DNA of 64,000 nt. Origin: UBA7672 sp041398245 (GTDB lineage Bacteria > Pseudomonadota > Alphaproteobacteria > Caulobacterales > Hyphomonadaceae). Within the stretch, counting starts at the first letter, position 1. The number at the start of each line of letters is the position of its first letter. The notes under the pieces are model-generated. The model had not been told where the DNA came from, made no database searches, and saw only the letters and a list, made by a program, of their open reading frames with translations. A program made the position numbers and the translations under genes. The DNA lies in assembly GCA_041398245.1 (NCBI GenBank), contig JAWKVC010000002.1, positions 62,001 through 126,000 of the forward strand. Reading direction: 5' to 3'. Positions 8,676 through 16,775 of this stretch are shown here, one piece after another.

Positions 8676-10029
8676 GGCGCGCCCGCGTCACCAGCAGGAA
8701 GCCGATCAGCGGCCCCAGCACGCGCGCGCTTGCCCGTTCCAGCGGCGTTTCCGCGAACTTGCGGAAGTAGCGGTTGAAGCCCGCCGCCTTGTGTTTCTCG
8801 ACGAACAGCGACGGCGCATCGCTTGTCGCGCCATGATGCAGGGCGGACGCATAGGGCGTGTAGATCACCGCGCCGCCATCGGCCTCGGCGCGGCGGCAGA
8901 TGTCGAGATCCTCGACATGCATGAAATAGCCTTCGTCAAACCCGCCCAGCTGCTGGTAGCCGTGGCGCGTCAGATACATCAACGCGCCGCTGACCGCGTC
9001 CATGGGGACCGGCCCTGCGGGCTCCGGCTCGTTGTGCCGGTTCAGGCTGACGAAACCCCGATCCATCGCGCGTAGCCACGCCGCACCAAGAAACGTCGCC
9101 GCCGCCGAGCGCATGGTCAGCCTGCGCCGCCGCGCGCCTCGCTGCTCGCGTCCGTCGGTTCCGAATATCTTGCCGCCGGCGATCGCGGGCTCGGCAGCGT
9201 TGGTGATCGCGGATTCCAGCGCCACGACCGACCCAGGCTGCAGGATGGCGTCGGGATTGATGATCAGGAAGCGGTCCGCAGACGCCAGTCTCACGCCGAG
9301 ATTGACGCCGGCGGCGAAGCCGCGATTGACGCCTTCGCCAGCAACGCGCAGCTTGTCGGAGTTGGCCGCTATTCCGTTCAGCCGCGCCAGCGTTTCGGGC
9401 GGATTGCCATTATCGACCAGAATGATCTCGCTGATGTCCTCGTCGGCCTCCAGCGCCGCGAGGCAGTCAAACAGGACATCGCCAGTGTGATAGCTGACCA
9501 CGATGGCGGCGATGCGCGGCGGGGCGACGTCCTCCGCCGCGGCTTCAAGTTCTTCCGGGATATCGGCGGCATGCTCTTTCACCGCCTGGAATACGTCGCG
9601 CACGTCCTGTTCCAGCGCGTTGAGCGCTTCACCGCCTTCCATCCGCGCATCCCAGAAAGAACGCGCAAAGCCCACGGCTGGCGCGAGCGCCCGCGGCATG
9701 TCCGCCGCACGCTCCAGCTGCTTCAGAACCGGATCGAGATTGTCGGAGAGCCTGCGGAGATCGTCCTGCGTCGCCGTCTCGACCGGAACGGCGGCCAGCG
9801 CCCGCATCACATCAATTGATCCCGGCGCGCCGCCAAGATCATCAAGGATGCGCTGCGTGATGCGCTCGCCGGCGCGCGTCGCGAGGCAGAGGTCGGTCAG
9901 TTCGGGCGGGGCGCCTTCCCGCAGGATTGCCTCGTCGGCCCAGGTTTCAATGGTCTTGAGATCGGTGAGGCGCAGCCGCAGGCGGAGCGCGAGGACGCGG
10001 GCCTGCGCTGCGACGGCCTTCGCACTCAC
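8662..10029 (-). CDS. glycosyltransferase family 2 with extra N-terminal domain
   Basis: 455 residues. The C-terminal part from about 172 is a GT2 (GT-A) enzyme: IAAIVVSYHTGDVLFDCLAAL, ILVDNGNP, FAAGVNLGVRLA, FLIINPDAIL and later MDAVSGALMYLTRHGYQQLGGFDEGYFMHVEDLDICRR in pieces, typical of rhamnosyl/galactosyl-transferases that build surface polysaccharide. The first about 165 residues are not part of the catalytic fold and resemble the whole product of the next gene upstream: ARVLALRLRLRLTDLKTIETW matches ARILSLRLGYGFCELDQIEDW. The start overlaps that gene's stop by 4 nt, so the two are translationally coupled, behind thrS. Acceptor and sugar are unknown. Confidence 0.88.
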   Translation of the reverse strand: MSAKAVAAQARVLALRLRLRLTDLKTIETWADEAILREGAPPELTDLCLATRAGERITQRILDDLGGAPGSIDVMRALAAVPVETATQDDLRRLSDNLDPVLKQLERAADMPRALAPAVGFARSFWDARMEGGEALNALEQDVRDVFQAVKEHAADIPEELEAAAEDVAPPRIAAIVVSYHTGDVLFDCLAALEADEDISEIILVDNGNPPETLARLNGIAANSDKLRVAGEGVNRGFAAGVNLGVRLASADRFLIINPDAILQPGSVVALESAITNAAEPAIAGGKIFGTDGREQRGARRRRLTMRSAAATFLGAAWLRAMDRGFVSLNRHNEPEPAGPVPMDAVSGALMYLTRHGYQQLGGFDEGYFMHVEDLDICRRAEADGGAVIYTPYASALHHGATSDAPSLFVEKHKAAGFNRYFRKFAETPLERASARVLGPLIGFLLVTRARLRKR

Positions 10030-10532
10030 GCTTCCGCTCCTGCGCGTGCAACGGCATTGCGAACAGCGCCAACATAGTCAGAAATGATTGCGCGCATCCC
10101 TTCCGCGGAGAGCGTTCCTTCCTTCAGTCCGGCATAGGCGTCGTACACGACAAACGCGCGGTCAAGGAAAGCGATGGCGGTCTTGTCCTTGTCGGAGGAA
10201 AACGACTCAAACCTGAGGGATCGAAGCCATATATCTTCGAACACGGGCTCCAATGTCTCCGCCTCCAGCCTTGCGGGCTCTGCTGACGCGACCGCAATCA
10301 GGACTTCCCACGGGCCTACCGCACCGAGATCAAGCGCAGCAAAGGCATCGAGGCAAAGGCTTACTCCGTTGAGACGCGCCAAGCCTAGCTGCAACAGGCC
10401 ATGCGGAGGTTGCTCGATCCGCTCGATGAGCCGCGTGGCCCAGTCTTCGATCTGATCGAGTTCGCAAAACCCATAGCCCAGACGCAGGCTGAGTATACGG
10501 GCTTCGCAAGCTTCGATCGGCCCCAGACTCAT
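10026..10532 (-). CDS. hypothetical protein paralogous to the N-terminal domain of the adjacent glycosyltransferase
   Basis: 168 residues, predicted soluble and mostly helical, with no signal peptide or catalytic motif I recognise. Its first about 60 residues align with the glycosyltransferase N terminus (for example ARILSLRLGYGFCELDQIEDW, then a conserved leucine-rich helix RLNGVSLCLDAFAAL against RAGERITQRILDDL). It overlaps thrS and the glycosyltransferase by 4 nt on each side, so the three form a tightly coupled operon. The likely explanation is domain duplication giving a stand-alone partner or regulator of the glycosyltransferase. Base composition is slightly less GC-rich than its neighbours. 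Confidence 0.8.
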   Translation of the reverse strand: MSLGPIEACEARILSLRLGYGFCELDQIEDWATRLIERIEQPPHGLLQLGLARLNGVSLCLDAFAALDLGAVGPWEVLIAVASAEPARLEAETLEPVFEDIWLRSLRFESFSSDKDKTAIAFLDRAFVVYDAYAGLKEGTLSAEGMRAIISDYVGAVRNAVARAGAEA

Positions 10533-12472
10533 CCAGCCGCCTTCGCGCGTTTGATGTCCGGCGGCAGGGCTTCCTCGGCCAGCATGGCTTTCGCCTCGTC
10601 CAGCGTGACGACCTGCTGCGCCTGACTGCCGAAACGGCGCAGCGCCAGCTTGCGCTCTTCCGCCTCCTTGGCGCCGACAACGGCGATCACCGGGATTTTC
10701 TGCAGGCTGTGCTCGCGGATCTTGTAGTTGATCTTTTCACCGCGCGTGTCGACCTCGACCCGCAGACCCGCCTTGCGCAGTTCCTCGACCGCCTCATGCG
10801 CATAGGCTTCGGCGGCTTCGGAAATCGTCGCGACCACGACCTGCACAGGCGCCAGCCACATCGGGAAGGCGCCGGCATAGTTCTCGATGAGAACGCCGAT
10901 GAAGCGCTCCAGCGAACCGAGAATGGCGCGGTGGAGCATCACGGGCCGATGCTTCTGCCCGTCCTCGCCGACATATTCAGCATCGAGCCGGTCCGGCAGC
11001 ACATAATCCAGCTGGATCGTGCCGCACGTCCATTCGCGGCCAATGGCGTCCTTGATGACGAAGTCCAGCTTCGGCGCGTAAAAGGCGCCGTCGCCTTCCG
11101 CGATCACCGGCTCGACGCCGGCGGCGCTGGCGGCTGACAGCATCTGTCTCTCGGCCTTGTCCCAGAACTCGTCCGAGCCGGCGCGCACTTCCGGGCGCGT
11201 CGCCAGATTGATGTGATCTGTCTCGAGCCCGAAGTCCGAATGGATCGACTTGGCGAGCGTGATGAAGCGCGCCGTTTCCGATTCAATCTGGTCCTCGCGG
11301 CAGAAGATGTGCGCATCATCCTGCGTGAAGGCGCGCACGCGCATCAGGCCATGCAGCGCCCCCGACGGCTCGTAACGGTGGCAGGCGCCGAATTCCGCCA
11401 TGCGCATGGGCAGGTCACGATAGGATTTCTGGCCCTGCTTGAAGATCTGCACGTGACCTGGGCAGTTCATCGGCTTCAGCGACAGCGTCTCGTCCTCCGC
11501 CGTCTCGGCGATGAACATGTTGTCGCGATACTTGTCCCAGTGGCCCGACTGTTCCCAGAACTTGCGGTCGAGCACCTGCGGCGTGCGCACCTCGATATAG
11601 TCGGCAGCGTCGAGCCGGCGGCGGACATAGTTCTCCACCACGCGCCACAGCGTCAGGCCCTTGGGGTGCCAGAACACCATGCCCTTGCCCTCTTCCTGCA
11701 TGTGGAAGAGATCGAGCTCGCGGCCGAGCTTGCGGTGGTCGCGCTTCTCGGCCTCCTCAAGGCGATGCAGATGGGCGGCGAGGTCCTTGTCGTTGGCCCA
11801 CGCCGTGCCGTACATGCGCTGAAGCATCTCGTTGCGATGGTCCCCGCGCCAGTAGGCGCCCGCCAGCTTCATCAGCTTGAACGCCTTCGGCAGCTTGCCC
11901 GTGGAAGGAAGGTGCGGACCGCGGCAGAGATCGCTCCATTGCCCGCCATGGGAATAGAGCGTGATCGCCTCGCCCGGCGGGATGATGTCGTCGATGATCT
12001 GCGCCTTGTAGTCCTCGCCGATGGACTTGAAGTGGGCGATCGCCTTGTCCTTCTCCCACACCTCCCGCTCGATCGGCAGGTCGCGGTCGACAATCTCCTT
12101 CATCTTCGCTTCGATCTTCTCGAAATCGTCCGTCGAGAACGGCTCCTGGCGCGCGAAGTCGTAGTAGAAGCCATCCTCGACCGTCGGCCCGATCGTCACC
12201 TGCGTGCCGGGGAACAGCTCCTGCACCGCCTGCGCCAGCACGTGCGCCGCGTCGTGGCGGATGAGGTCCAGCGACTCTTTCGCATTTATGTCCAGCAGCT
12301 CCAGCGAGACATCGCCCTCAAGCGGGCGCTTCATGTCATAGAGCTGTCCGTTGACCTTCGCGATCACCGACCGCTTGGCCAGCGACTTTGAAATGCTCTC
12401 CGCGATGGACATCGGCGTCGACCCGTCCGGGTATTCCCGCTTCGAGCCATCAGGGAAGGATACGTTGATCAT
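10529..12472 (-). CDS. thrS: threonine--tRNA ligase
   Basis: Class II aminoacyl-tRNA synthetase charging tRNA-Thr. 647 residues, full length. N-terminal TGS domain (MINVSFPDGSKREYPDGSTP), editing domain with HDAAHVLAQAVQELFPGTQ, then the catalytic core with motif 2-type FGACHRYEPSGALHGLMRVR, Zn-binding KPMNCPGHVQIFK, and motif 3 VMLHRAILGSLERFIGVLIE; the C-terminal anticodon-binding domain begins near PVQVVVATISE. The usual downstream partner infC is absent; two unrelated genes are coupled behind it instead. A structured leader (12493-12538) lies just upstream of the ATG. Confidence 0.98.
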   Translation of the reverse strand: MINVSFPDGSKREYPDGSTPMSIAESISKSLAKRSVIAKVNGQLYDMKRPLEGDVSLELLDINAKESLDLIRHDAAHVLAQAVQELFPGTQVTIGPTVEDGFYYDFARQEPFSTDDFEKIEAKMKEIVDRDLPIEREVWEKDKAIAHFKSIGEDYKAQIIDDIIPPGEAITLYSHGGQWSDLCRGPHLPSTGKLPKAFKLMKLAGAYWRGDHRNEMLQRMYGTAWANDKDLAAHLHRLEEAEKRDHRKLGRELDLFHMQEEGKGMVFWHPKGLTLWRVVENYVRRRLDAADYIEVRTPQVLDRKFWEQSGHWDKYRDNMFIAETAEDETLSLKPMNCPGHVQIFKQGQKSYRDLPMRMAEFGACHRYEPSGALHGLMRVRAFTQDDAHIFCREDQIESETARFITLAKSIHSDFGLETDHINLATRPEVRAGSDEFWDKAERQMLSAASAAGVEPVIAEGDGAFYAPKLDFVIKDAIGREWTCGTIQLDYVLPDRLDAEYVGEDGQKHRPVMLHRAILGSLERFIGVLIENYAGAFPMWLAPVQVVVATISEAAEAYAHEAVEELRKAGLRVEVDTRGEKINYKIREHSLQKIPVIAVVGAKEAEERKLALRRFGSQAQQVVTLDEAKAMLAEEALPPDIKRAKAAG

Positions 12473-12492
12473 GTTCCAACTTTCGTGTTCCG

Positions 12493-12538
12493 GCGGACGG
12501 ATAATCCACTTCGCCGGGTCTTTGAACCCGCCGTCCGC
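12493..12538 (-). promoter_or_regulatory. stem-loop in thrS leader
   Basis: Outer arms GCGGACGG (12493-12500) and CCGTCCGC (12531-12538) enclose a nested hairpin CGGGT/ACCCG (12515-12519 and 12526-12530). On the thrS mRNA this sits 21-66 nt before the start codon. E. coli thrS is translationally autoregulated by tRNA-like stems in this position. Whether this one acts that way is inference; the loop shows no obvious threonine anticodon. Confidence 0.45.
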
Positions 12539-12566
12539 GAATGATTTTGAAGGTTGGTCCTGAAAC

Positions 12567-12887
12567 TTAAGGGCGCGCGGCTTCGGACCGGCTCACGCGC
12601 CAGACGCCATAGCGCCAGGGCGTGAACCACCGCGCGCCGCTGCTAGTGAGGGTCGGCGCCGGGTCCCACCCGTGCGATCCTCCCGGCCGGCAGCGGCAAA
12701 ACCGCGCCAGCCCCATCCATGCCCCCGCCCAGACGCCATGCCGGCTGACGCATTCCGCGCAGTATTCCGAGCAGGACGGTTCGTGCCGGCAACGCACGCC
12801 AAGGGCGATAAACGCTGGTGACAGCGTCGCCTTGTAGCCCTTCAGGAGGGCGCCGATCACCGGCTTGTATGCGGAGGCCTGAGCCAT
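12567..12887 (-). CDS. yidD: membrane protein insertion efficiency factor YidD
   Basis: 106 residues from the ATG at 12887. Small YidD-family protein thought to assist YidC/Sec membrane insertion at the inner face of the membrane. Conserved features are LLKGYKATLSPAF, the cysteine-containing CRHEPSCSEYCAECVSRHG, and RFCRCRPGGSHGWDPAP, matching the family pattern YxxxxSP...CRxxPSCSxY...HG...RxxRCxP...GxDPxP. The open frame extends upstream to 13037 but that part lacks family similarity and would overlap the GNAT gene. The C-terminal tail after WDPAP is somewhat longer than in many family members. Confidence 0.9.
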   Translation of the reverse strand: MAQASAYKPVIGALLKGYKATLSPAFIALGVRCRHEPSCSEYCAECVSRHGVWAGAWMGLARFCRCRPGGSHGWDPAPTLTSSGARWFTPWRYGVWRVSRSEAARP

Positions 12888-12954
12888 GGGCGGGATATAA
12901 CAATGGCTGGCCTGACAGGCAAATCCGGCCCCGGGAAGCCGCCCCCAGACACAG

Positions 12955-13629
12955 CTATTCCCGCTTCCACACGGCGTGGGTGACCTCGGCGCGGACCTCG
13001 AAGCCCAGCTTCTGATAAAGGGCGATCGCCGTCGCATTGCTGGCGTAGGTGTGCAGGAAGGGTTGGTCGCCCTCGTCGAGAATACGCGCGCCGACCTTGC
13101 GCATCAGCGCTGCGCCCAACCCACGCCCGCGATAATCGGGATGCGTGCAGACCGCGCTGATCTCATGGAAGCCCGGCGCATGCAGCCGCTCGCCCGCCAT
13201 GGCGATCAGTTTGCCGCTTTCGCGTACGCCGAAGAAACGGCCCATCGTGTGGGTGCGGGACCGGAACGGCCCCGGACGGGTCATCAGGGCCAGCTCCAGC
13301 ATCTCGGCTGCATCGCTGCCGTCAAGCGGGCGCATGTCGAACGCGGACGGCGCATCGGAGAAACGCTCCCACACCATCTGGAAGATCGGCAGGCGCGTTT
13401 CGGCAATACCCGCCGGCGCGGGCGGCGGAGCGACCTCGACCAGCGAGATGTCATTGTCCTCCCCAATCAACGAAACCATGGCGGCAACCGCCGCCGGCGA
13501 GTCATCCGCCCCGACAACGAAGGGACTCACCTCGCTCGGATAGCGGCGCGCGAGCTCTCCACCCTCGCGGAAATGGGCATGGCGCGTTTCGAGCGCGGTC
13601 CAGATCGGCCTGTCGAGCGGATGCCTCAT
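12955..13629 (-). CDS. GNAT family N-acetyltransferase
   Basis: 224 residues from the ATG at 13629. The C-terminal half holds the GNAT acetyl-CoA-binding core: ISAVCTHPDYRGRGLGAALM (motif A, with RGRGLG as the pyrophosphate loop) followed by ASNATAIALYQKLGFE (motif B). The N-terminal half (VGADDSPAAVAAM) is a degenerate GNAT-like region, as in the FR47-type tandem subfamily. It precedes the membrane glycosyltransferase gene product in the opposite order of transcription: the two are 31 nt apart on the same strand, with this gene downstream. Substrate unknown. Confidence 0.85.
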   Translation of the reverse strand: MRHPLDRPIWTALETRHAHFREGGELARRYPSEVSPFVVGADDSPAAVAAMVSLIGEDNDISLVEVAPPPAPAGIAETRLPIFQMVWERFSDAPSAFDMRPLDGSDAAEMLELALMTRPGPFRSRTHTMGRFFGVRESGKLIAMAGERLHAPGFHEISAVCTHPDYRGRGLGAALMRKVGARILDEGDQPFLHTYASNATAIALYQKLGFEVRAEVTHAVWKRE

Positions 13630-13660
13630 GCCGGATGGATCGGAGGAAGACCGGCCCCGG

Positions 13661-15223
13661 TCAAGACGGATCGGCGAGGACGATCTCCGGACCCTCCGCC
13701 CGCCTGATCTGCTCAAGGCAGGCGCGGATGGGCGCCACGGCGCCGGGGTGGGTGGCGAAGACCTGCACGGCGTTCGACCACGGCGTCACATTCCGCTCCC
13801 CATCAACCAGAGAGCCGACAAGCGTCCAGTCGCCAGGGAGATCGGGGAACCAGTCAGCATAGATCAGGGCAAGCTCGACGCCCTTGTCATCGGTCAGCGC
13901 CTTCATCCAGCCCGGCGCGGCGGCGGCGCGCGCCTTCCGGGCCGCCTCGCTGCCGAGCCCCCAGAGATCAAGGACGTAGGCATCGTTCCGGAAGCTGACC
14001 CAGCCGAGATCATTCACCGCCACCGGCTTGCGCCAGCATTCGGCGACCAGACGATGCAGCTGATGCTGTTGCCGGTCCACATTGCGGGCGGCTTGAGGCG
14101 TCGTGGCGATCACATAGGGACCGAGCGATGCGCCCAGCAGGCACAGTCCGACGCCCAGCATCACCGATCGCATGCGCGAGACGAGTATGAGCTTCAATTC
14201 GGCCCGCAGCAGGTGAACGAGGCCAAGGCCGAGGCTACAAAGGAGATAGACCTCGTAGCGCGCATAGCTGTCCATCCGCCCGAGCAGCAGCGCCATCAGC
14301 AGGACAGCGATCAGCCCGAGCGCGACAAGCCGGTCCCGGCCCTGTCGCTTCAGCGCCGCATAGCCAAGACCAACCGCCAGGATCGCCAGCAGAGGCGCGG
14401 CGGCCGACTGGACGTTGCGCGCCAGATTGTCGATCAGGCTCCCGGCGAGTCCGCCGCCGCCGTCGACCATGCCGCTGGACGCCGCGGACTTGGACAGCAC
14501 GGAACTCGGCAGGACCGGCAAGCCCAGCCCGGTCAGCCACCAGCCATAGAGTGCGAGCGGTATGATGGCGGCGGCGATCGCGCTCGCAGCGAATATCCAG
14601 CGCCGATCGGCCAGCGCAGCACCCACGCCAAAGGCCAGCACGATCGCAGCTTCGAACCGCACCAATGGTCCCAGCGCAAGCACGGCCAGCGTGAGACCGT
14701 CATGCTTGCCGTCAATCGCGCGCGTCACCGCGACAACCGACAGCAGCACATGCAGGCTGTGCTCCATGCCGGTGAAGATCACGCCGAACAGGTTGAAGGC
14801 CAGCGCGGCCAGACCCAGAAGGATCAGCACATTGCTGGACCCGGCCCCGTCGGGCGCCAGACGTTGCAGGCTGAAGGTGAGCATGGCGCGCAGGGTCAGG
14901 ACAAAACAGGCGATGTTCACCAGCAGCGGCGCCCACAGGATCAGGCCAACCCTGTCGAAGGCAGCCAGAAGCCACGGCCACAGGATGGACGAGGACGGGT
15001 TGGAGACCTCGCCGAGGTTCACGCCGAAATGGCCGCGCGCGATGTTCTCGGCCAGCGCCATGTGAATGTAGGGATCGTCCAGCGTGTAGAAGCTTGCCGG
15101 CGAAGCCATGGCGATCACGATGGCTGAATAGACCACCGACAGCGCAATCGCGCCGAGCGTTACGCGCTGATCCAGTGTCACCCGCCGGCTCCCGCCCAAA
15201 GCTCCAGCCCCAGCCAACGCCAA
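13661..15223 (-). CDS. polytopic membrane protein, probable GT-C fold glycosyltransferase
   Basis: 520 residues with about ten hydrophobic helices in the first three quarters and a soluble C-terminal tail. After TM1 comes YTLDDPYIHMALAENIARGH, an acidic DD-x-Y/F-I loop motif typical of polyprenyl-phosphate-sugar-dependent GT-C enzymes, which face the periplasm and transfer a sugar or lipid-linked residue to an envelope glycan. TTG at 15223 has AAAGG close upstream; a GTG at 15181 with GGGAG 8 nt upstream is an equally plausible start. The exact family is not certain, so the call rests on topology plus the motif. Confidence 0.65.
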   Translation of the reverse strand: MALAGAGALGGSRRVTLDQRVTLGAIALSVVYSAIVIAMASPASFYTLDDPYIHMALAENIARGHFGVNLGEVSNPSSSILWPWLLAAFDRVGLILWAPLLVNIACFVLTLRAMLTFSLQRLAPDGAGSSNVLILLGLAALAFNLFGVIFTGMEHSLHVLLSVVAVTRAIDGKHDGLTLAVLALGPLVRFEAAIVLAFGVGAALADRRWIFAASAIAAAIIPLALYGWWLTGLGLPVLPSSVLSKSAASSGMVDGGGGLAGSLIDNLARNVQSAAAPLLAILAVGLGYAALKRQGRDRLVALGLIAVLLMALLLGRMDSYARYEVYLLCSLGLGLVHLLRAELKLILVSRMRSVMLGVGLCLLGASLGPYVIATTPQAARNVDRQQHQLHRLVAECWRKPVAVNDLGWVSFRNDAYVLDLWGLGSEAARKARAAAAPGWMKALTDDKGVELALIYADWFPDLPGDWTLVGSLVDGERNVTPWSNAVQVFATHPGAVAPIRACLEQIRRAEGPEIVLADPS

Positions 15224-15263
15224 ACACCTTTCGCCATCGTTACGGCAGGGCTAGCCTGCCTTC

Positions 15264-15869
15264 ATGCCGTCCCAGCGACAGTTCACCGATCTGCACGCCC
15301 TCGCCCGCCGCATGACACGGCGCAGCGCGGACGCCGACGATCTGGTCCAGCAGGCGATCCTGGCGGCGCTTGAGACGGGCCGGACCGATCTGTCTGCGCC
15401 GGAAACGCGCCGCTGGCTCGCTGGCGTCATCCGCAACAGGGCCGCCTTCGACGCACGCACCGCCGGGCGGCGCCGGCGGCGTGAAACAGCCTGGTCAGAG
15501 ACACACGCCACTCAGTCAGACGACGCCAGTGATCCCGGCCTTGCGGACGCGCATCTCGCGACGCTGTCTCCCGCCTTGCGAGTGACCGCGCTGCTCGCCC
15601 TCAGCGGGCATACCCGTCAGGAGATCGGCTGGCTCCTGAACCTCAGCGACGCTGCCCTCCGCCAGCGTGTCTCCCAGCTCAAGCGGGGGCTGGCGAACGC
15701 GTCTCCGCCGCCTGCCGGCGATCCTTCGGGAACGCTGGCCTTCGGACAGATCCGCCGCGCCCTCCTCGCGCCGACCCGGCGCGACAACGCCTTCCTCGCC
15801 AGCCACGACCCCGACGGACATCTTTTTGTGGTGAGGCGCTCACAAATTCTGGTCCCGCGGCAACAGTGA
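15264..15869 (+). CDS. RNA polymerase sigma factor, sigma-70 family (ECF-like)
   Basis: 201 residues. Region 2-like N terminus (DLHALARRMTRRSADADDLVQQAILAAL in pieces; the ADADDLVQQ segment matches ECF region 2.2), then region 4 helix-turn-helix in LLALSGHTRQEIGWLLNLSDAALRQRVSQLKRG, cut here into its recognition part LSDAALRQRVSQ. There is no adjacent anti-sigma factor; a VOC-family gene follows 27 nt downstream. The C-terminal extension of about 45 residues ending HLFVVRRSQILVPRQQ is not part of canonical ECF sigma factors and could be a regulatory tail. Confidence 0.8.
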   Translation: MPSQRQFTDLHALARRMTRRSADADDLVQQAILAALETGRTDLSAPETRRWLAGVIRNRAAFDARTAGRRRRRETAWSETHATQSDDASDPGLADAHLATLSPALRVTALLALSGHTRQEIGWLLNLSDAALRQRVSQLKRGLANASPPPAGDPSGTLAFGQIRRALLAPTRRDNAFLASHDPDGHLFVVRRSQILVPRQQ

Positions 15870-15896
15870 GGCGGGTAAAGCCAGAAGGAGACTCCC

Positions 15897-16280
15897 ATGC
15901 TTACCAAGATCAGCATCGGAAACATTGTCTATTACGTCGCCGATATCGACCGGGCCGAGGCGTTCTATCGCGATGTGCTCGGGCTCAACGTCATGCGCAT
16001 GGGCGATGACGGCAATGGGAGCGACTGGCTGATGGCGCCGACCGCCGGCGGCGTCGATCTGCTGTTCTTCCGCAATCCGGATGCAAAGCCGGGCCAGAGC
16101 CCGACCATTGTCTACAATCTCGCTGACGGCGGCATCGACGGCATCGTGGGTGGCCTCGCAAAAAAGGGCGCAACCATCGTCACGCCCGTCAGCCACGCGC
16201 CCGGCGGCTGGTCCGCCGATCTCGCCGATCCTGACGGGCACCTGTTCTCGTTCTATCAGACGACAGATAAGCCGCGCTGA
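15897..16280 (+). CDS. VOC family protein (glyoxalase/dioxygenase fold)
   Basis: 127 residues, a single vicinal-oxygen-chelate domain with two beta-alpha-beta-beta-beta units: VYYVADIDRAEAFYRDVLGL at 10-29 and APGGWSADLADPDGHLFSFY near the C terminus, where HLFSF and an E/H metal triad would sit. A good Shine-Dalgarno (AGAAGGAGA) precedes the ATG. Probably co-transcribed with the sigma factor upstream. Substrate unknown: VOC proteins include lyases, dioxygenases and antibiotic-binding proteins. Ends 2 nt before the convergent Fe-S scaffold gene. Confidence 0.85.
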   Translation: MLTKISIGNIVYYVADIDRAEAFYRDVLGLNVMRMGDDGNGSDWLMAPTAGGVDLLFFRNPDAKPGQSPTIVYNLADGGIDGIVGGLAKKGATIVTPVSHAPGGWSADLADPDGHLFSFYQTTDKPR

Positions 16281-16282
16281 CG

Positions 16283-16723
16283 TCAGCCGGGCGGAAGGCC
16301 GAGCGCCTTGCGCATGGCTTCGGCCGCGGCCTCGAAAGCCAGCATCGTCGAAACGTGCCGGGGCGGATAGTCGCGAACCGGCTGCAGGTGCCGCAGTTCC
16401 CAGAATTCGCCCTGCGGCGGCTCGGCCCCGTCCTTCAGCATGGCGCGCAGGGCGTCACGCGCTGCCTCGATCTCCTCAAGCGACCGCCCGATGGCGTGCC
16501 GCGCAAGGATCGAGGTCGCGGCCTGACCGAGCGCGCAGGCTTTGGGATCGACGGCGATGTCGGAGATGCGGCCATCCGCGTCGAGCTTCACATCAACCTG
16601 CACGGTCGAGCCGCAGACGCGCGACACCTTCAGCGACGAGCCCTGCGCATCATCCAGCCGGCCGACATGGGGAATGTCGGCGGCCAGTTCGAGAACGCGG
16701 TTGTGATAGAGGTCGCCGAACAT
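16283..16723 (-). CDS. iron-sulfur cluster assembly scaffold protein (IscU/NifU-N type)
   Basis: 146 residues. Cluster-scaffold fold with C37 in RVCGSTVQV and C63 in DPKACALGQAAT, equivalent to the first two scaffold cysteines; the third canonical Cys position reads as RHVSTMLAFEA, with no Cys, as I recall for an alphaproteobacterial subgroup. It probably delivers or holds Fe-S clusters outside the main suf operon. In many alphaproteobacteria this type of scaffold clusters with folE or yidD, both within 5 kb here. Given the missing third Cys, cluster-binding ability is uncertain. Confidence 0.85.
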   Translation of the reverse strand: MFGDLYHNRVLELAADIPHVGRLDDAQGSSLKVSRVCGSTVQVDVKLDADGRISDIAVDPKACALGQAATSILARHAIGRSLEEIEAARDALRAMLKDGAEPPQGEFWELRHLQPVRDYPPRHVSTMLAFEAAAEAMRKALGLPPG

Positions 16724-16775
16724 GCGTCTTAAGTCGGCCTGATCGACGCCAAGATCAAGAGACAGGCAGCCGGCC

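Noticed and set aside
12888..13037. N-terminal extension of YidD to 13037
   Set aside because: The added residues are unlike the family and would overlap the 3' end of the GNAT gene.
13030..15223. Forward-strand frames opposite the GNAT and GT-C genes
   Set aside because: Extremely Arg/Gln/His-rich translations without start signals or motifs; the reverse frames carry TM helices and the GNAT core.
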